Source of the DNA: Acanthamoeba lenticulata
Taxonomy: Eukaryota > Discosea > Longamoebia > Acanthamoebidae
NCBI GenBank assembly: GCA_002179805.1
Contig: NAVB01002273.1
Span: 1-22,285 of the forward strand
Length of the DNA stretch: 22,285 nt
Direction of reading: 5' to 3'
This document shows positions 21,101 to 22,285 of this stretch, one piece after another (the first letter of the stretch is position 1; each line of letters opens with the position of its first letter). The notes beneath the pieces are model-generated. The model saw nothing but the letters and a program-made list of their open reading frames with translations, had not been told where the DNA came from and ran no database searches. A program made the translations under genes and the position numbers.

Positions 21101-22285
21101 TCGCGGGGACGGAAAAGGAGCCTTCGCGTCTCACATTCATGCATGCGTCTCTTTTGTCTCAGGGTTTCAATGCCAGGGCAGCAGCTCGTGCTGTGCGAGA
21201 ATTCAGTCGGATGCCAGTTTGCCCCTCATCTCCTTCTCCACCTCGGGCGGGCCTGCGCGTCGCGGTAGACCGTCTCTGCTCTTTCATTCGCGTATTGAAG
21301 ACCTCGCTCGCTAACGTGCGTTCGTGTGTGGTTTCACACATAGACGACTGCCCGGCATCGACGTCGCCTTCTACCCTCTTGATCGTGCCGGTGGTCAACA
21401 CGACAGCCACCTTCAGCAACAGCACTCCGTCCGTCTCCGTCTCTGGCACCGCCACAGGTGCGCTCGAAGAGCTGACCACTTGAGATGCAGCCTTCGCTTA
21501 TTCATGAATTTTAGCAGAATCGGCTGCGAGCAAGGACGTGGCCGTACAGCTCAACCTCACCAGCCTGACGGTGGGCAACAACTCATCCAGCTCGGCGCCC
21601 ACCGGTACTCGAGCGTTTTTACTGACGACCACGTTCTTATGTCACAAACATGTAACCCCAATGTGAATGCAGACTACAACGTGACAAAGGTGGCCACCAA
21701 CGCAACCGCGACCACGACCTACGTGTACAGCGCGCAGCTCGATGCTTCGACAAACGTGGCCCAGGCCTACACGTTCTTTGATCGTGGGACGACCTCGGCC
21801 TTTGCCGGCACCAACTTTAGCGTGCGCGCAGGCGCGCTCAAGTGGTCCATCAACCTCACCGTCTCTTCCGACGACGCACTGAAAGGCGCCGGTGGCCTTA
21901 CGTTGCGCTATGCGCTCTCCAACCTTTTGATCAACTCCAGCGACGCGACGGCGGAGAAGACGATCACAAAGAGGGCCGACACGCCCAAGCTCGAGATGAC
22001 GACCTACATCGTGCAGCTCGACGAGAGCGCCGTCGTCGAGGTGGAGCTCTTTGACGTGGCCTACATCGACGGCGAGCTTGCGCGCATCGACCACAGCCTC
22101 GTCCTCGTCGAGACGAACGACAGCAACCACACAAGCTTCTTCGCGCTCGAGCTGCGCTTCCCCGCCTTCAACCGGTCGGTGTACTACGACCCGAGCCTGG
22201 GCTTGGGCGTGCTGCTCTCCGGCTCGCCCAAGTCCGGAGGCGACGGAAGCGACGACAACACGGCGCTGATCGTGGCCACGGCGGT
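18141..22285 (+). CDS. Exon-per-repeat beta-helix-like surface protein, 3' end outside window
   Basis: Exons: 18141-18213, 18281-18416, 18492-18604, 18678-18764, 18875-18955, 19038-19115, 19203-19301, 19385-19462, 19599-19676, 19763-19828, 19892-19975, 20079-20153, 20256-20342, 20415-20585, 20668-20742, 20836-20919, 21002-21091, 21163-21264, 21344-21457, 21518-21604, 21673->22285. They give about 823 codons in frame. Exon 1 encodes a signal peptide (LGLLLLVVYCCSATT). Exon 2 reads like the cap of a right-handed beta-helix (ISAALALAVEGDVVVVNPG, then VYTNESS). Exons 4-17 each carry one repeat, with exon 14 probably carrying two. Exons 18-20 are Ser/Thr/Cys-rich; exon 21 is a long sequon-rich region reaching ALIVATAV at the edge, perhaps the start of a membrane helix. 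Exons 4-20 are all phase 1-1. The boundary of exons 14/15 and the start of exon 18 are the least certain. Probably secreted or surface-anchored; ligand unknown. Confidence 0.8.
18678..21091 (+). repeat. Array of exon-encoded W-x-Q repeats (about 14-15 units)
   Basis: Each unit is about 22-33 residues and usually fills one exon. The pattern is [G/A]-hydrophobic-x-hydrophobic, a short loop, W-x-Q, then alternating hydrophobics. Trp motifs by exon: TWLQ (5), KWVQ (6), VWQQ (7), LWQS (8), VWNQ (9), VWNQ (10), EWNQ (11), QWRQ (12), SWEQ (13), LWTS (14), QWRQ (15), TWQQ (16), QWIQ (17). Exon 4 lacks the Trp. Unit starts include GVRL, GVYI, GFLL, GVKF, AVLM, GVQL, GVAV, AVRF, GVFF and GIDL. Units differ strongly in DNA sequence, so the duplications are old. 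Confidence 0.75.

Overview
This window looks like nuclear DNA of a free-living amoebozoan, most likely Acanthamoeba or a close relative. It is GC-rich and gene-dense, and nearly every gene is broken by short introns (mostly 56-136 bp). The donor is usually GTAC (often GTACG), in 32 of the 56 introns I placed. The proteins are clearly eukaryotic: a splicing factor, a cytosolic ribosomal protein and a Golgi seven-pass protein. I assembled the gene models by hand from open frames, splice signals, phase bookkeeping and family knowledge; no search was run.

Layout. 1-1633 (-): SF3A1/Prp21 splicing factor, 3' part outside the window. 1932-2406 (+): ribosomal protein eL32, sharing a 300-bp divergent promoter with SF3A1. 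2489-2683 (-): possible 64-aa membrane micropeptide. 2712-3558 (-): unrecognised 242-aa protein with one hydrophobic hairpin. 3736-5822 (-): ten-exon GPR107/GPR108-type LU7TM protein. 5930-6810 (-): unrecognised 248-aa protein. 7040-13140 (+): 15-exon, about 1,697-aa ankyrin-repeat protein ending in a C2H2 zinc finger. 13352-14208 (-): CmcJ/AsaB-type oxidoreductase with a frame break near its N-terminus. 14570-15457 (+): PTTG1IP-like type I membrane protein with a PSI-like domain. 15849-16258 (+): candidate 110-aa two-exon gene. 16259-17071: non-coding. 17072-17842 (+): intronless secreted glycoprotein. 18141 to the right edge (+): large secreted or surface protein of at least 21 exons.

The most interesting locus is the last one. 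Its middle is a series of short exons, mostly 66-102 bp, each carrying one copy of a degenerate repeat. A copy opens G/A-hydrophobic-x-hydrophobic and has a central W-x-Q, suggesting a parallel beta-helix turn. Exons 4-20 all start and end in phase 1, so any one can be skipped, duplicated or exchanged without breaking the frame. This looks like a cell-surface protein built one turn per exon, with potential for exon-skipping diversity.

The genes do not form one pathway; the window is a typical mosaic of housekeeping and lineage-specific genes. Two neighbouring genes at the right end (17072 and 18141) both encode exported, sequon-rich proteins. No tRNA, rRNA, transposon or CRISPR array was seen.
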